This document shows, one piece after another, positions 63,431-64,000 of a stretch of DNA of 64,000 nt. This DNA is from Vitellaria paradoxa (lineage: Eukaryota > Streptophyta > Magnoliopsida > Ericales > Sapotaceae). The position numbers were made by a program, and so were the translations under genes. The stretch spans positions 38,418,862-38,482,861 of the forward strand of contig CM034233.1 in assembly GCA_019916065.1 (NCBI GenBank), given 5' to 3'. The first letter of the stretch is position 1. Every line of letters begins with the position of its first letter. Below the pieces are notes generated by a model, which had not been told where the DNA came from, made no database searches, and saw only the letters and a list, made by a program, of their open reading frames with translations.

Positions 63431-64000
63431 AATAAATCAAGGACTAAAATTTAGTTTCAATAGAGTATTTTAGTTACCACAATAATAGAAATATTTTTGT
63501 AAAACGTTTTGAAAGCGGCAAAAGAAAACTAAAATATATACAAATGTTTAGAGTATAAATTTTAAAAATTATGAAAGCCTCAAAATAAATTAATTAAACA
63601 TTATTTTAGTTTATTATGCTATCTTTTGGGAAATTTTTTGTAGTGTTTCAATATAAAAACTAGAGTTATTATTTCAGTATTTTTTCATTTCAAGCTTTTA
63701 GGAATTAGAAATTTTTCGACTACTTCGTAGAAAAGAAACAATATTTTAATCTTTCAGTGGCTATCACTTCTTCAATGATGAATCATATGGCATGTCCGGC
63801 TCGCAACGATATGAGATGGAGGGATAAGTAAGTTTTTTGGTAATTACCTTGATGAAGTCTATTTGGCAAGAGAGAAACCATGAAGTTTGTAAAAGTGTAG
63901 AGATTCTGATTTGTAGCCTAAATGGTATCAACCTTGTTCATTGCCTTATTTCTTTTATTTATTTTTGGATAAGGGGGAATGTTCCCTTTTTTGCTTCTCT
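63431..64000. other. No gene recognised
   Basis: AT-rich, non-coding sequence running to the window edge. Nothing supports PEX12 or sacsin exons here. Confidence 0.5.

Noticed and set aside
1..64000. tRNA, rRNA, riboswitch or operon-like structures
   Set aside because: No cloverleaf with proper arms, no rRNA sequence and no tight same-strand gene clusters were seen. tRNA-like matches are primer binding sites or the SINE head.

Overview
This is a window of a plant nuclear genome, almost certainly a dicot (probably woody and repeat-rich). The evidence is AT-rich DNA, spliced genes with GT-AG introns, Ty1/copia and Ty3/gypsy elements primed by initiator Met-tRNA (TGGTATCAGAGC type binding sites), L1-like LINEs, a tRNA-derived SINE and MITEs. 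I could not name the species from sequence alone.

One host gene dominates the window. It is the 3' part of a giant sacsin-like RING-finger protein gene on the minus strand. Seven exons (49287-49558, 17007-20043, 16794-16926, 12514-13037, 11487-12401, 10317-10493, 9593-9790) splice in perfect phase into 5256 nt, that is 1751 codons plus a stop. They end in an intact C3HC4 RING. The first two visible exons are separated by an intron of about 29.2 kb (20044-49286), and the intron upstream of 49558 runs off the window (at least 14.4 kb). The window is therefore mostly intron filled with nested retrotransposons, while the reading frame stays open.

Left of the gene (1-9000) is a degraded minus-strand copia element (H). 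Its pol frame is cut by a smaller LTR element (I, 1793-5890) with a 5-bp target duplication, and element I itself carries a SINE.

The 29-kb intron holds a gypsy element (A, 20131-26710) and a copia element (C, 28232-47911). C is inflated to 19.7 kb by at least five later insertions: an internally deleted gypsy-type element (B, 28809-32006), a MITE (33196-33639), a nearly intact copia element in the opposite orientation (D, 33706-39034), an unclassified insert in its RT region (about 40171-40580), and another copia element (F, 42142-47795) inside C's own 3' LTR. Four of these layers (B, the MITE, D and C itself) are confirmed by target duplications or by coding sequence that resumes on the far side; F is placed by the interrupted C LTR and has no clean duplication.

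The upstream intron (49559 to at least 64000) holds a probable solo LTR, a dead LINE, a copia element (E, 53200-59860) with a 1383-bp TRIM-like element inserted in its gag, a piece resembling the promoter and first exon of peroxin PEX12, and a copia remnant (G) interrupted by a MITE-like insert. No RNA genes, CRISPR arrays or bacterial-type systems were seen. No new enzymatic system was found. The notable biology is the layered, datable transposon insertions inside the introns of an apparently functional giant gene.
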